Position numbers and translations under genes: made by a program
Part shown: positions 1-12,342 of the stretch, piece by piece
Position numbering within the stretch: the first letter of the stretch is position 1
Layout: each line of letters opens with the position of its first letter
Assembly (NCBI RefSeq): GCF_015710575.1
Contig: NZ_CP065373.1
Location: 2,356,001-2,420,000, forward strand
Direction: 5' to 3'
Length of the DNA: 64,000 nucleotides
From: Mycolicibacterium mengxianglii
Lineage (GTDB): Bacteria; Actinomycetota; Actinomycetes; Mycobacteriales; Mycobacteriaceae
Notes under the pieces: model-generated
What the model was told of the DNA's origin: nothing
What the model saw: only the letters and a program-made list of their open reading frames with translations
Databases searched by the model: none

Positions 1-483
1 GCTGTTGATGTCGGCTACGGGCAGCTCGCCTGGCCGCTGCGTTCCGATGACCGGGTGACCGTTCTGGAGCGCACCAATGTCCGCGAACTCACCCCTGAGG
101 CCATCGGCGGCACCGTGCAGCTGATCGTTGCCGACCTGTCATTCATCTCGCTGTCCACAGTGCTGCCCGCACTGGCCGCGTGCGCGGCGGACGACGCGGA
201 TATCGTTCCCATGGTGAAGCCGCAGTTCGAGGTGGGCAAGGGCCAGGTAGGCGCCGGGGGTGTGGTGTCCGATCCGCAGCTGCGGCAGGCCGCCGTACAC
301 GCGGTGGCCGAACGCGCCTACGGGCTGAACTGGCAGACCGTCGGGGCGGTGGCCAGCCCGCTTCCGGGGCCGTCAGGCAATGTGGAGTACTTCCTGTGGC
401 TGCGCCGCACCACTGACCGCGGATTGCGGGGCGCCGAACTGGACGCCGCCATCCACCGAGCCGTTGACGAGGGGCCGCAATGA
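1..483 (+). CDS. tlyA: TlyA family rRNA 2'-O-methyltransferase, 3' part
   Basis: The gene enters the window in frame at base 1 and 160 C-terminal residues are visible. The opening [30 protein letters not shown] and [15 protein letters not shown] segments match the Rossmann methyltransferase domain of mycobacterial TlyA, which methylates the 2'-OH of cytidines in 16S and 23S rRNA and determines capreomycin susceptibility. The N-terminal S4 RNA-binding domain lies outside the window. Its TGA overlaps the nadK ATG (ATGA), implying translational coupling, and the order tlyA-nadK-recN is that of M. tuberculosis. Confidence 0.93.
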   Translation, partial: AVDVGYGQLAWPLRSDDRVTVLERTNVRELTPEAIGGTVQLIVADLSFISLSTVLPALAACAADDADIVPMVKPQFEVGKGQVGAGGVVSDPQLRQAAVHAVAERAYGLNWQTVGAVASPLPGPSGNVEYFLWLRRTTDRGLRGAELDAAIHRAVDEGPQ

Positions 484-1403
484 GCTGCGACCGCACCATC
501 CTGCTGGTGGTCCACACCGGCCGTGAGGAAGCCACCGAAGTCGCGCGGCGGGTGGAGAAAGTGTTGAGCGACAACGGGATCGGACTCCGGGTCCTCTCGG
601 CTGAAGCGGTGGACCGCGGTTCACTGCACCTGGCACCCGACGACATCCGGGCCCTCGGCGTCGAGATCGAGGTCGTGGACGCCGACGAGAACGCCGCGGA
701 GGGATGCGAGCTGGTGCTGGTGCTCGGCGGTGACGGCACGTTCCTGCGGGCCGCTGAACTTGCCCGCAATGTCGGAATCCCGGTGCTCGGCATCAATCTC
801 GGACGTATCGGATTCCTTGCCGAAGCCGAGGCCGATGCGCTTGATTCCGTTCTCGAACACGTCATCAAACGGAACTACCGCGTCGAATCCCGGATGACTC
901 TCGATGTCATGGTCCGTGTCAACGGCGAGATCGTCGAGCGCGGCTGGGCGCTCAATGAGGCCAGCCTGGAGAAAGGCCCCCGCCTCGGGGTGCTCGGTGT
1001 GGTGGTGGAGATCGACGGCCGTCCGGTGTCGTCGTTCGGCTGCGACGGCGTCCTGATCGCGACGCCCACCGGGTCGACGGCGTACGCGTTCTCGGCCGGC
1101 GGGCCGGTGCTGTGGCCGGATCTCGAGGCGATTCTGGTGGTGCCGAACAACGCGCATGCCTTGTTCGCCCGCCCGATGGTGACCAGCCCGGCCGCCACGA
1201 TCGCAGTGGAGATCGAGGCCGACGGTCATGACGCCCTGGTGTTCTGTGACGGCCGCAGGCAGATGGTGATACCTGCAGGTGGTCGCTTGGAAGCCACCCG
1301 TTGTGGAACACCGGTGAAATGGGTGCGTCTGGACAGTGCGCCGTTCACCGACCGACTGGTACGCAAGTTCCGGTTGCCGGTCATGGGTTGGCGCGGGCAG
1401 TAA
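480..1403 (+). CDS. nadK: NAD kinase
   Basis: A 307-residue protein that would phosphorylate NAD to NADP in the cytosol using ATP or polyphosphate. The GGDGT motif is at residues 83-87 ([13 protein letters not shown]), followed by [10 protein letters not shown] and the [23 protein letters not shown] block, the conserved NAD-kinase signatures. The length equals mycobacterial PpnK. ATG overlaps the tlyA stop; recN follows after 3 bases, so this is one operon. Confidence 0.97.
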   Translation: MSCDRTILLVVHTGREEATEVARRVEKVLSDNGIGLRVLSAEAVDRGSLHLAPDDIRALGVEIEVVDADENAAEGCELVLVLGGDGTFLRAAELARNVGIPVLGINLGRIGFLAEAEADALDSVLEHVIKRNYRVESRMTLDVMVRVNGEIVERGWALNEASLEKGPRLGVLGVVVEIDGRPVSSFGCDGVLIATPTGSTAYAFSAGGPVLWPDLEAILVVPNNAHALFARPMVTSPAATIAVEIEADGHDALVFCDGRRQMVIPAGGRLEATRCGTPVKWVRLDSAPFTDRLVRKFRLPVMGWRGQ

Positions 1404-1406
1404 CGC

Positions 1407-3173
1407 GTGCTGGCCGAAATCCGCATCGAGGCACTCGGTGCCATCAGTGCTGCCAACGCCGAGTTCGACCGTGGATTGACGGTGCTCACGGGCGAAACCG
1501 GCACCGGCAAGACGATGGTGGTGACGGGGCTGCATCTGCTCGGCGGCGCCCGCGCGGACGCCAACCGGGTGCGTTCGGGAGCTGAGCGCGCCGTGATCGA
1601 GGGCCGGTTCACCACCACCGAACTCGACGACGCGCTCACCGCCGGGATCGACGAGATCCTGGACTCCTCGGGGTCCGAGCGCGACGACGACGGCAGCGTC
1701 ATCGCGCTGCGGTCGGTGAGCCGTGACGGACCGTCGCGTGCCTATCTGGGCGGGCGCAGTGTGCCAGCCAAATCGCTGAGCACCTTCACCACTCAGCTGC
1801 TGACATTGCACGGCCAGAACGATCAGCTGCGGCTGATGCGGCCGGACGAACAGCGGGCCGCGCTGGACCGGTTCGCCGACGTCGCAGTGAAGCTGGCCCG
1901 CTACCAGAGCCTGCGGGATGAATGGCTGACAGCGCGACGGGACCTGATCGACCGCACCAACCGAGCTCGCGATCTCGCCCAGGAAGCCGACCGTCTGCAG
2001 TTCGCCCTCCAGGAGATCGCAGCGGTGGACCCGCAGCCCGGTGAGGACGAAGCGCTGGTCGCCGATATCCGTCGGCTATCGGAACTCGACGCCCTGCGCG
2101 ACGCGGCCGCCACGGCGCGCGCGGCGCTGTCCGGGGTTCTCGATGACGCGGACGGCGGCACCGAGGTGTCTGCGACCAGCGCGATCGGGGCGGCGGTGAG
2201 CGCGCTGGAGGCCACCGATGACGCCGCCCTGCAGGGACTGGGCCGTCAGCTCACGGACGCATTGACCGTCGTCGGCGACGTCTCCCGCGAGATCGGCGGG
2301 TTCTTGTCCGACCTGCCCAGTGACGCCAGCACGCTGGAAACCAAGCTGGCCCGCCAGGGCGAGCTGAGGTCGTTGACCCGCAAGTACGCCGCCGACGTCG
2401 ACGGGGTGCTGAGCTGGGCGGCCGAGGCGCGTGGCCGGCTGGCCCAGCTCGACGTCTCCGAAGAGACGTTGGCGGCGCTGGCCGCAAGTGTCGACGAGCT
2501 GGCAGTGCGGGTGGCACGCGCTGCCGCTGACCTCAGCGTGCTGCGCACCAAGAACGCGAAGAAACTGGCCAAGGCGGTGACCGCCGAGTTGTCGGGACTG
2601 GCGATGTCAGATGCGGAATTCACCATCACCGTGTCACCGGTGCCGGCGCGCGACGACGACTCCGCCCCCTTGACGTTGGACAACGGGCAGCGGGTGCACG
2701 CCGGCACGCACGGTGTCGACCTCGTTGAATTCGGTTTCACCGCTCATCGTGGCGGCGGGGTGCTGCCGCTGGGCAAAAGCGCCTCCGGCGGTGAGCTGTC
2801 CCGGGTGATGCTGGCCCTGGAGGTGGTGCTGTCCGCGTCGACCGAGGGTACGACGATGGTCTTCGACGAGGTGGACGCCGGCGTCGGTGGCCGGGCCGCG
2901 GTGCAGATCGGCCGACGGTTGGCGCGGCTGGCACGCACCCATCAGGTCATCGTCGTCACCCACTTGCCACAGGTTGCGGCCTATGCCGATACGCATCTGG
3001 TGGTGGCGCCGACCGGCAAGAACGGCACCAGCGGGGTGCGCCGGCTCAGCGACGATGACCGGGTGGCCGAGCTGGCCCGCATGCTGGCGGGGTTGGGTGA
3101 ATCCGACACCGGCCGAGCGCACGCCCGCGAGCTGCTCGACGCGGCACAGCAGGATCGGGCGGCGTCTGCATAG
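1407..3173 (+). CDS. recN: DNA repair protein RecN
   Basis: A 588-residue SMC-like ATPase for double-strand-break repair. Walker A GETGTGKT lies at residues 29-36, a long coiled-coil-prone central region spans roughly 150-370, the ABC signature SGGELSRVMLALE is at about residue 460 and Walker B MVFDEVDAGVGG at about 480, followed by VTHLPQVAAYAD. GTG start, 3 bases after the nadK stop. A complete, typical family length. Confidence 0.96.
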   Translation: MLAEIRIEALGAISAANAEFDRGLTVLTGETGTGKTMVVTGLHLLGGARADANRVRSGAERAVIEGRFTTTELDDALTAGIDEILDSSGSERDDDGSVIALRSVSRDGPSRAYLGGRSVPAKSLSTFTTQLLTLHGQNDQLRLMRPDEQRAALDRFADVAVKLARYQSLRDEWLTARRDLIDRTNRARDLAQEADRLQFALQEIAAVDPQPGEDEALVADIRRLSELDALRDAAATARAALSGVLDDADGGTEVSATSAIGAAVSALEATDDAALQGLGRQLTDALTVVGDVSREIGGFLSDLPSDASTLETKLARQGELRSLTRKYAADVDGVLSWAAEARGRLAQLDVSEETLAALAASVDELAVRVARAAADLSVLRTKNAKKLAKAVTAELSGLAMSDAEFTITVSPVPARDDDSAPLTLDNGQRVHAGTHGVDLVEFGFTAHRGGGVLPLGKSASGGELSRVMLALEVVLSASTEGTTMVFDEVDAGVGGRAAVQIGRRLARLARTHQVIVVTHLPQVAAYADTHLVVAPTGKNGTSGVRRLSDDDRVAELARMLAGLGESDTGRAHARELLDAAQQDRAASA

Positions 3174-3297
3174 TCGTCGCCCCGGCGAGGCGCCCCGGCC
3201 TCGTGGCTGTTACTGGTGTGACGGAATGTGACTTGTGAGGCAAATGTTACGGCGCGCCTCCCAGGACACTGCCGGATTGAGTTACAGAATCACCGCC

Positions 3298-4485
3298 ATG
3301 AGGATGGCAGCGCTTCTCTCGCGTAACGGCAGCTCCCGACCGGGCGTCATGGGCACCGCCCGCGTCGATCGCGACATCGATCGACTGTTACGCCGGATCG
3401 AACCGGGCGACATCGTCGTCATCGACGTCCTCGATCTGGACCGCGCGACCGCCGACGCGCTGGTCGAGGCGAATATCGCCGGTGTGGTCAACGCCGCGCC
3501 GTCGATCTCGGGCCGCTATCCGAACCTGGGACCGGAACTCCTGGTGGCCAACGGGATCGCGCTGATCGACGAGACCGGACCCGAGGTCTTCAAGAAGGTC
3601 AAAGACGGCGCCCGGATCCGGCTGCACAACGGCGGGGTCTACGCGGGTGATCGCCGGCTCGCGCTCGGTGCCGAACGCACCGACGAAGACATCAACGAGA
3701 TGATGCACGAGGCCAAGAGCGGGCTGGTGGCCCACCTCGAAGCCTTCGCCGGCAACACCATCGAGTTCATCCGCAGCGAGAGCCCGCTGCTGATCGACGG
3801 CATCGGTATCCCTGACGTGGACGTCGACCTGCGTCGTCGCCACGTCGTCGTTGTGGCCGAAGAACCCTGCGCGGCTGAGGATCTCAAAGCGCTCAAGCCC
3901 TTCATCAAGGAGTACCAGCCGGTGCTCATCGGTGTCGGTACGGGCGCGGACCTGATCCGGAAGGCGGGCTACCGCCCGCAACTGATCGTCGGTGACCCCG
4001 AGCAGATCAGCGCCGAAGCCCTGAAATCCGGTGCGCAGGTGGTGCTGCCCGCCGACGCGGACGGACACGCTCCCGGACTGGAACGCATCCAGGATCTCGG
4101 GGTGGGCGCCATGACCTTCCCGGCCGCCGGGTCGGCCGCCGATCTGGCGTTGCTGCTGGCAGATCATCACGGGGCGGCGCTGATCGTCACCGCCGGGCAC
4201 ACCGCGAGCATCGAGGAATTCTTCGACCGCACCCGCCAGCGCAGCAACCCCTCCACGTTCCTGACCCGGCTCAAGGTCGGCGAGAAGCTGGTGGACGCCA
4301 AGGCAGTGGCCACGCTGTACCGCAGCCGCATCTCGGCCGGGTCGGTGGCAATGCTGGTGCTGGCGATGCTGGTCGCGGTGATCGTGGCGCTGTGGGTCTC
4401 CCAGACCGACACCATCGTCCTCGACTGGATCTTGCAGTACTGGAACAGGTTCTCCCTCTGGGTACAGCACTGGGTGACGTCTTAG
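3298..4485 (+). CDS. steA: Cytokinetic ring protein SteA (Rv1697-like)
   Basis: A 395-residue protein from the chosen ATG (MRMAALLSRNGSS). An in-frame GTG at 3235 would add 21 residues, but homologues as I recall them begin at MRM. Most of the chain resembles a thiamin-pyrophosphokinase-like fold (FVHR-free; conserved SESPLLIDGIGIPDVDVDL and VLPADADGHAPGLERIQDLG), with one transmembrane helix near residues 342-365 (SVAMLVLAMLVAVIVALWV). SteA works with SteB at the division septum of Actinobacteria to control peptidoglycan hydrolases. mctB/steB follows 34 bases downstream, consistent with a partnership. Confidence 0.85.
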   Translation: MRMAALLSRNGSSRPGVMGTARVDRDIDRLLRRIEPGDIVVIDVLDLDRATADALVEANIAGVVNAAPSISGRYPNLGPELLVANGIALIDETGPEVFKKVKDGARIRLHNGGVYAGDRRLALGAERTDEDINEMMHEAKSGLVAHLEAFAGNTIEFIRSESPLLIDGIGIPDVDVDLRRRHVVVVAEEPCAAEDLKALKPFIKEYQPVLIGVGTGADLIRKAGYRPQLIVGDPEQISAEALKSGAQVVLPADADGHAPGLERIQDLGVGAMTFPAAGSAADLALLLADHHGAALIVTAGHTASIEEFFDRTRQRSNPSTFLTRLKVGEKLVDAKAVATLYRSRISAGSVAMLVLAMLVAVIVALWVSQTDTIVLDWILQYWNRFSLWVQHWVTS

Positions 4486-4519
4486 CCGGTTCTGAAGCAA
4501 CGATTCCGGGGAGAAGACC

Positions 4520-5461
4520 GTGATAACGCTGCGCTCACACGCCATTTCGCTGGCGGCGGTATTCCTCGCGCTCGCCGTGGGGGTGGTGCTGGGTTCCGGG
4601 CTGCTGTCGGATACGTTGCTGTCCGGGTTGCGCGATGAGAAGCGTGACCTGCAGGCGCAGATCAATGTGCTGACCGACGAGAAGAACGCGCTCAACGAGA
4701 AGCTCGGTGCCGCAGATGAATTCGACTTTCAGGTGGCGGGGCGCGTGGTCAACGGCGCTCTTGCCCAGAAGTCGGTGGTGGTGTTCCGGACCCCCGATGC
4801 CGACGACGCCGACGTCGAGGGTGTGACGCGGATCGTCGGTCAGGCCGGCGGTACCGTCAGCGCGACCCTGGAGCTCACCCAGGAGTTCGTCGACGCCAAC
4901 TCGGCCGAGAAACTGCGCACGGTTGTCGGTTCGTCGGTGTTGCCCGCGGGCACCCAACTGAGCACCACGCTGGTCGATCAGGGCTCCCAAGCCGGCGACC
5001 TGTTGGGCATCGCCCTCCTGAGTCCACGGGACCCCGCCGCGCCCGCCGTCACCGACCAGCAGCGCGAGACGGTGCTGGCATCGCTGCGGGAGACCGGCTT
5101 CCTGTCCTATCCGGACGCCACCATGGCCGCCGCCAACGCTGCGGTCATCGTCACCGGCGCCGGTCTGGGTGACGACGCGGGCAATCAGGGCTCCACTGTG
5201 GCGAGGTTCGCCGCGGCCATGGCCCCGCACGGCTCCGGGGTCCTGGTCGCCGGCCGCGACGGTGCGGCCACCGGTACCGCGGCAGTGGCGGTGATCCGGT
5301 CGGACCCCAGCCTCAACAGCGTCGTCAGCACCGTCGACGACATCGGTGCCGAGTCCGGGCTGATCACCGCCGCCCTCGGCGTGCAGGAATTGACCGGCGG
5401 CGGCAAACCCGGTCAGTACGGCGTCGGCCAGGGCGCCACCGCGGTCACCGTCTCGCAATAG
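4520..5461 (+). CDS. mctB: Copper transporter MctB / SteB-like membrane protein
   Basis: A 313-residue orthologue-type protein of Rv1698. The N-terminus carries one membrane helix (residues 8-30, SLAAVFLALAVGVVLGSGLL) followed by a coiled coil (LRDEKRDLQAQINVLTDEKN) and a large exported domain. In M. tuberculosis the protein is called MctB and is needed for low intracellular copper; in Corynebacterium the equivalent gene is SteB, a partner of SteA. GTG start, 34 bases after steA. No cysteine-rich metal site is evident, so the copper role rests on homology alone. Confidence 0.85.
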   Translation: MITLRSHAISLAAVFLALAVGVVLGSGLLSDTLLSGLRDEKRDLQAQINVLTDEKNALNEKLGAADEFDFQVAGRVVNGALAQKSVVVFRTPDADDADVEGVTRIVGQAGGTVSATLELTQEFVDANSAEKLRTVVGSSVLPAGTQLSTTLVDQGSQAGDLLGIALLSPRDPAAPAVTDQQRETVLASLRETGFLSYPDATMAAANAAVIVTGAGLGDDAGNQGSTVARFAAAMAPHGSGVLVAGRDGAATGTAAVAVIRSDPSLNSVVSTVDDIGAESGLITAALGVQELTGGGKPGQYGVGQGATAVTVSQ

Positions 5462-5513
5462 CGCACTCCCTCGGCGCGGCAACCCCAGCTTGTCGGCGTC
5501 GGTGTTAAGGTGA

Positions 5514-7940
<2,427 letters not shown>

Positions 7941-7944
<4 letters not shown>

Positions 7945-8906
7945 CCCAGAATCCAGAAGGCACCGCGATCCGGTCCCTACTGGATGATCAGTTGCAGGGT
8001 TATCTCGACCACCTCACCATCGAACGTGGTGTGGCCGCCAACACCCTGAGCTCCTACCGGCGGGACCTGCGGCGCTATCACGAACATCTGAGCGGCCGCG
8101 GAATCGCGGACCTGGCCGACGTCACCGAAGACGATGTCAGCGAGTTCCTGGTGGCGCTGCGCCGCGGTGACGAGGACACCGGCGCCGTCGCGCTCGCGGC
8201 CGTGTCGGCGGCCCGGGCGCTCATCGCGGTGCGCGGCCTGCACAAGTTCGCCACGGCTGAAGGTTTGACCGCTGTGGACGTGGCCCGCGCCGTCAAACCG
8301 CCGACCCCGGGACGACGGCTGCCGAAAAGCCTCACTCTCGATGAGGTGATCGCCCTGCTGGAAGGCGCCGGCGGCGAGGACGCCTCGGACGGCCCGCTGA
8401 CGCTACGCAACCGTGCCCTGCTCGAGCTGCTGTACTCCACGGGTGCCCGCATCTCCGAGGCGGTAGGCCTCGACGTCGACGACATCGACACCCAGGCGCG
8501 CTCGGTGCTGCTGCGCGGCAAGGGTGGCAAGCAGCGTCTGGTGCCGATCGGCCGGCCCGCCGTGGCCGCCCTGGACGCTTACCTGGTGCGGGGGCGTCCC
8601 GACTTGGCAAGGCGTGGTCGCGGGACCCCGGCGATCTTCCTCAACGCCCGGGGTGGCCGGCTCTCCCGTCAAAGCGCCTGGCAGGTACTGCAGGATTCCG
8701 CGGAGCGGGCCGGGATCTCCTCGGCGGTGTCTCCGCACACGCTGCGGCATTCCTTCGCGACTCATCTGCTCGACGGCGGCGCCGACGTCCGCGTCGTGCA
8801 GGAGCTGCTGGGGCACGCCTCAGTGACCACTACTCAGATCTACACACTGGTCACCGTCCACGCATTGCGTGAGGTGTGGGCCGGGGCCCATCCGCGGGCC
8901 CGCTGA
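7941..8906 (+). CDS. xerD: Tyrosine recombinase XerD
   Basis: A 321-residue site-specific recombinase that with XerC resolves chromosome dimers at dif. The N-terminal SAM-like domain (about residues 15-105) is followed by the catalytic domain with R170 ([10 protein letters not shown]), lysine in [21 protein letters not shown] and the [12 protein letters not shown] block ending in the nucleophile Y301. ATG overlaps the nudix stop. The conserved neighbourhood makes XerD far likelier than a phage integrase. Confidence 0.96.
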
Positions 8907-9002
8907 GCCCGGAATGAGCCGACGAGCGCGTTCCAGCCACGAAGCTGGCATATCTCCTGGTGAGATTGGTGTGGGTCTGCCGGTCAAGCAGCGTTCACCC
9001 GC

Positions 9003-9008
9003 TAGACT
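9003..9008 (+). promoter_or_regulatory. Candidate -10 element for the parA-scpAB operon
   Basis: TAGACT stands 46 bases before the parA GTG, in the 147-base gap that follows xerD, the first sizeable gap after a run of overlapping genes. It fits the TAnnnT mycobacterial -10; no convincing -35 is seen. A short inverted repeat ATCTC-N5-GAGAT lies just upstream at 8952-8966. Confidence 0.35.
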
Positions 9009-9053
9009 TGCGCGGATGTCCGCCACGAGATCGACGGCCGGGAGCGACCGGGC

Positions 9054-9917
9054 GTGACCGACGATACTGCCGATGAGCTTCCGCTCGGCCTCACCGGACG
9101 TCCCGAGCGCACGATTCCCGATCCGGCACCTCTGAGTTCGCATGGGCCGGCGAAGGTCATCGCCATGTGCAATCAGAAGGGCGGCGTCGGCAAGACCACG
9201 TCGACGATCAACCTGGGTGCCGCGCTGGCGGACTACGGCCGCCGGGTACTGCTGGTCGATCTCGATCCGCAGGGCGCGTTGTCGGCCGGCCTCGGTGTGC
9301 CGCACTACGAACTCGACAACACCGTGCACAATCTGCTGATCGAACCGCGGGTGTCCATCGACGAGGTGCTGATCAAGACCCGGGTCCCCGGCCTGGACTT
9401 GGTACCCAGCAATATCGACCTCTCCGCTGCGGAGATCCAGTTGGTCAACGAGGTGGGCCGCGAGCAGACGTTGGCCCGCGCGCTCTACCCGGTGCTGGAC
9501 CGCTACGACTACGTGCTGATCGACTGCCAGCCGTCGCTGGGCCTGCTCACCGTCAATGGCCTGGCCTGCGCTGACGGGGTGATCATCCCGACCGAGTGCG
9601 AGTATTTCTCGCTGCGCGGGTTGGCATTGCTGACCGACACCGTGGACAAGGTGCATGACCGGCTCAACCCGCGGCTGTCGATCAGCGGCATTCTGATCAC
9701 CCGCTACGACAGCCGCACCGTCAACGCCCGCGAGGTGATGGCCCGAGTGGTCGAGCGGTTCGGTGAGTTGGTGTTCGATACCGTGATCGCCCGTACCGTG
9801 CGATTCCCCGAGACCAGCGTCGCCGGCGAGCCCATCACCACGTGGGCGCCGAAATCTACTGGCGCGCAAGCATATCGAGCTCTGGCGCGCGAGGTCATCG
9901 ACCGCTCCGGCACGTGA
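9054..9917 (+). CDS. ParA-family ATPase (Rv1708-like)
   Basis: 287 residues. A deviant Walker A motif KGGVGKTTSTINLG starts at residue 42, LLVDLDPQGALSAGLG is Walker A', and DYVLIDCQPSLGLLTVNGL is Walker B, so this is a MinD/ParA-type ATPase. It is the scpAB-linked second ParA of mycobacteria rather than the parAB-oriC ParA, and is inferred to aid chromosome organisation. GTG start. Its TGA overlaps the scpA GTG. Confidence 0.92.
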   Translation: MTDDTADELPLGLTGRPERTIPDPAPLSSHGPAKVIAMCNQKGGVGKTTSTINLGAALADYGRRVLLVDLDPQGALSAGLGVPHYELDNTVHNLLIEPRVSIDEVLIKTRVPGLDLVPSNIDLSAAEIQLVNEVGREQTLARALYPVLDRYDYVLIDCQPSLGLLTVNGLACADGVIIPTECEYFSLRGLALLTDTVDKVHDRLNPRLSISGILITRYDSRTVNAREVMARVVERFGELVFDTVIARTVRFPETSVAGEPITTWAPKSTGAQAYRALAREVIDRSGT

Positions 9918-10756
9918 GCGAGGCTGAAGGCCCGGTCGAGGAGGAGACGTCGCAGGCCGGCTTCCAGGTCAAGCTGAGCAACTTCGAGGGCCCGTTCGAC
10001 CTGCTGCTGCAGCTGATCTTCGCGCACCGGCTCGACGTCACCGAGGTGGCGTTGCATCAGGTCACCGACGACTTCATCGCCTATACCAAGCAGTTCGGCT
10101 CGCAGCTCGCGCTGGAGGAGACGACAGCGTTTCTGGTGGTCGCCGCGACCCTGCTCGACCTCAAAGCCGCCCGGCTGCTGCCCTCGGGCCAGACCGAGGA
10201 CGACGAGGACCTGGCACTGCTGGAGGTCCGCGACCTGCTCTTCGCCCGGCTGCTGCAGTACCGCGCGTTCAAGCACGTCGCCCTGATGTTCGCCGAACTG
10301 GAGGCCGCGGCGCTACGCAGTTATCCGCGTGCGGTGTCACTGGAGGACCGTTACGCCGAGCTGCTCCCGGAGGTGATGCTCGGCGTCGACGGCGACGCAT
10401 TCGCCCAGATCGCCGCGACGGCGTTGACACCCCGGCCGGTGCCGACGGTCGGCACTGATCACATCCACTACTCCCGGGTGTCGGTGCCTGAGCAGGCGGA
10501 GCTGATGCTGCGGTTCCTGCAGGGCCGAGGGGTGGGCGAGTGGGCCAGTTTCACCGAGTTGGTGGCCGACTGTGACATGCCCGTCCAGATCGTGGGGCGC
10601 TTCCTGGCGCTGCTCGAACTCTATCGATCGCGGGCGGTACAGTTTGATCAGCAAGAACCACTTGGTGTCCTCCAGGTTTCGTGGACCGGGGACAGTCCGA
10701 CAAACCAAGAAATGAAGGTGGACGCAGAGTCGGTGGAAGAACGGGATCAACCATGA
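9914..10756 (+). CDS. scpA: Segregation and condensation protein A
   Basis: 280-residue kleisin of the SMC-ScpAB condensin. VKLSNFEGPFDLLLQLIFAHRLDVTEVAL is broken here only by prose: the key FEGPFDLLL motif at about residue 24 and the C-terminal winged helix (FTELVADCDMPVQIVGRFLALLEL) are both present. GTG start at 9914 overlaps the parA stop; upstream in-frame codons belong to parA's alternate frame and are not conserved. ATGA overlap with scpB. Confidence 0.94.
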   Translation: MSEAEGPVEEETSQAGFQVKLSNFEGPFDLLLQLIFAHRLDVTEVALHQVTDDFIAYTKQFGSQLALEETTAFLVVAATLLDLKAARLLPSGQTEDDEDLALLEVRDLLFARLLQYRAFKHVALMFAELEAAALRSYPRAVSLEDRYAELLPEVMLGVDGDAFAQIAATALTPRPVPTVGTDHIHYSRVSVPEQAELMLRFLQGRGVGEWASFTELVADCDMPVQIVGRFLALLELYRSRAVQFDQQEPLGVLQVSWTGDSPTNQEMKVDAESVEERDQP

Positions 10757-11538
10757 GTGACGAGATTCCCGATATTCCCGACCCGGCGGGTGTCCCCGCC
10801 GCGGACACCGCGCCCGGAGGCGTGGCCGTCGACGTTGCCGAACTAGACGGCGCGGATCAAGACGTTGCCGATCAAGACGGCGATGAACTCGACCGCCCCG
10901 AACTCGATGATGACGAACTCGGCCGGGTGCTGGAAGCGATGCTGCTGGTAGTGGACACGCCGGTCACCGTGGACGCACTGTCCTCGGCGACCGAGCAGTC
11001 CGGCGACCGGATCGCCGCCAAGCTGCGCCTCATGGCCGACGAGTTGGCGGCGCGCAACAGCGGGATCGATCTGCGCGAAGCCGCCGGGGGTTGGCGGATG
11101 TACACCCGCGCCCGGTATGCGCCCTACGTGGAGCGGCTGCTACTCGACGGTGCACGATCGAAGCTGACTCGTGCCGCGCTGGAAACCCTCGCTGTCGTGG
11201 CCTATCGCCAACCGGTGACCCGGGCCCGGGTCAGCGCGGTGCGCGGCGTCAACGTCGATGCCGTGATGCGCACGCTGCTGGCACGCGGACTGATCACCGA
11301 AGCGGGCACCGATTCCGACACCGGAGCGGTGACGTTCGCCACCACGGAACTGTTCCTGGAACGTCTGGGGTTGTCCTCGCTGGCCGACCTGCCCGATATC
11401 GCCCCCCTGCTACCCAATGTCGACGTGATCGACGACATCAGCGAGAACTTGGATTCCGAACCTCGCTTCATGAAACTGAACCCGGTCGCAGCGCCAAATC
11501 CCGGCGCGACACCGGCCATCGAGATGGACGAGGACTGA
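10753..11538 (+). CDS. scpB: Segregation and condensation protein B
   Basis: 261 residues, partner of ScpA in the condensin complex. After an acidic, low-complexity first 60 residues (repeats of DVAxxDG/DELDRPELDDDELG) come the paired winged-helix domains: LEAMLLVVDTPVTVDALS, LREAAGGWRMYTRARYAPYV and TLAVVAYRQPVTRARVSAVRGVNVD. ATG start overlaps the scpA stop; rluB begins 2 bases after the stop. Confidence 0.94.
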   Translation: MSDEIPDIPDPAGVPAADTAPGGVAVDVAELDGADQDVADQDGDELDRPELDDDELGRVLEAMLLVVDTPVTVDALSSATEQSGDRIAAKLRLMADELAARNSGIDLREAAGGWRMYTRARYAPYVERLLLDGARSKLTRAALETLAVVAYRQPVTRARVSAVRGVNVDAVMRTLLARGLITEAGTDSDTGAVTFATTELFLERLGLSSLADLPDIAPLLPNVDVIDDISENLDSEPRFMKLNPVAAPNPGATPAIEMDED

Positions 11539-11540
11539 AA

Positions 11541-12281
11541 ATGGCCGAAGAAGGCGTACGCCTGCAGAAAGTGTTGTCGCAGGCAGGAATTGCATCACGG
11601 CGGGTCGCCGAACGGATGATCGTCGACGGCCGGGTGGAGGTGGACGGGCACATCATCACCGAACTCGGCACCCGGGTGAACCCCGACGAGTCGGTGATCC
11701 GCGTCGACGGTGTCCGCGTGCGAGTCAATGACGACATGGTCTATCTCGCGCTCAACAAGCCGGTCGGGATGTACTCGACGATGTCCGATGAGCTCGGTCG
11801 GCCCTGTATCGGTGACGTGGTGGAGCACCGGGTTCGCGGTAACAAGAACCTCTTCCACGTGGGGCGTCTCGACGCTGATACCGAAGGTTTGATCCTGCTC
11901 ACCAATGACGGCGAATTGGCGCATCGCCTGATGCATCCGTCCTACGAGGTGCCCAAGACCTATCTCGCCACCGTCACCGGCAAAGTGCCCAAAGGCGTGG
12001 GAAAGACGCTGCGCGAGGGGGTCGAACTCGAAGACGGCCCCGCGCACGTCGACGACTTCGCTCTGGTGGACGCGCTACCGGGCAAGTCGCTGGTGCGGAT
12101 CACCCTGCACGAGGGCAGGAACCGCATTGTGCGACGTCTCCTCGAGCACATCGGCTTTCCGGTGGAGGCATTGGTGCGCACCGCTATCGGTGAGGTGACG
12201 CTGGGGGAGCAGAAGCCCGAGACGATTCGGGTGTTGACGCGCAAGGAGATCGGCGAGTTGTACAAGGCGGTTGGCCTGTGA
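11541..12281 (+). CDS. rluB: 23S rRNA pseudouridine synthase, RluB/RsuA family
   Basis: 246 residues: S4 RNA-binding domain at residues 5-60 ([21 protein letters not shown]) and the RsuA/RluB catalytic core with [19 protein letters not shown] containing the catalytic aspartate, then KTYLATV and [16 protein letters not shown]. It modifies a uridine in 23S rRNA during ribosome assembly. The stop codon lies in a repeated GGCCTGTGAG sequence shared with the cmk start. Confidence 0.93.
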   Translation: MAEEGVRLQKVLSQAGIASRRVAERMIVDGRVEVDGHIITELGTRVNPDESVIRVDGVRVRVNDDMVYLALNKPVGMYSTMSDELGRPCIGDVVEHRVRGNKNLFHVGRLDADTEGLILLTNDGELAHRLMHPSYEVPKTYLATVTGKVPKGVGKTLREGVELEDGPAHVDDFALVDALPGKSLVRITLHEGRNRIVRRLLEHIGFPVEALVRTAIGEVTLGEQKPETIRVLTRKEIGELYKAVGL

Positions 12282-12342
12282 GTGGAGCGAGCGGATGGAG
12301 CGCAGCGACTGACGGGAGTGACACGAACGATCGGCCTGTGAG
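12273..12342. repeat. 60-base insert bounded by 10-base direct repeats at the rluB/cmk junction
   Basis: GGCCTGTGAG occurs at 12273-12282 and again at 12333-12342. Each copy holds a GTGA stop/start overlap: the first the rluB stop, the second the most homologue-like cmk start. The 60 bases from one repeat to the next contain GAGCGAGCGGATGGAGCGCA and are a multiple of three, so they keep cmk in frame from the upstream GTG. Without them rluB and cmk would overlap as their operon neighbours do. Confidence 0.6.
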
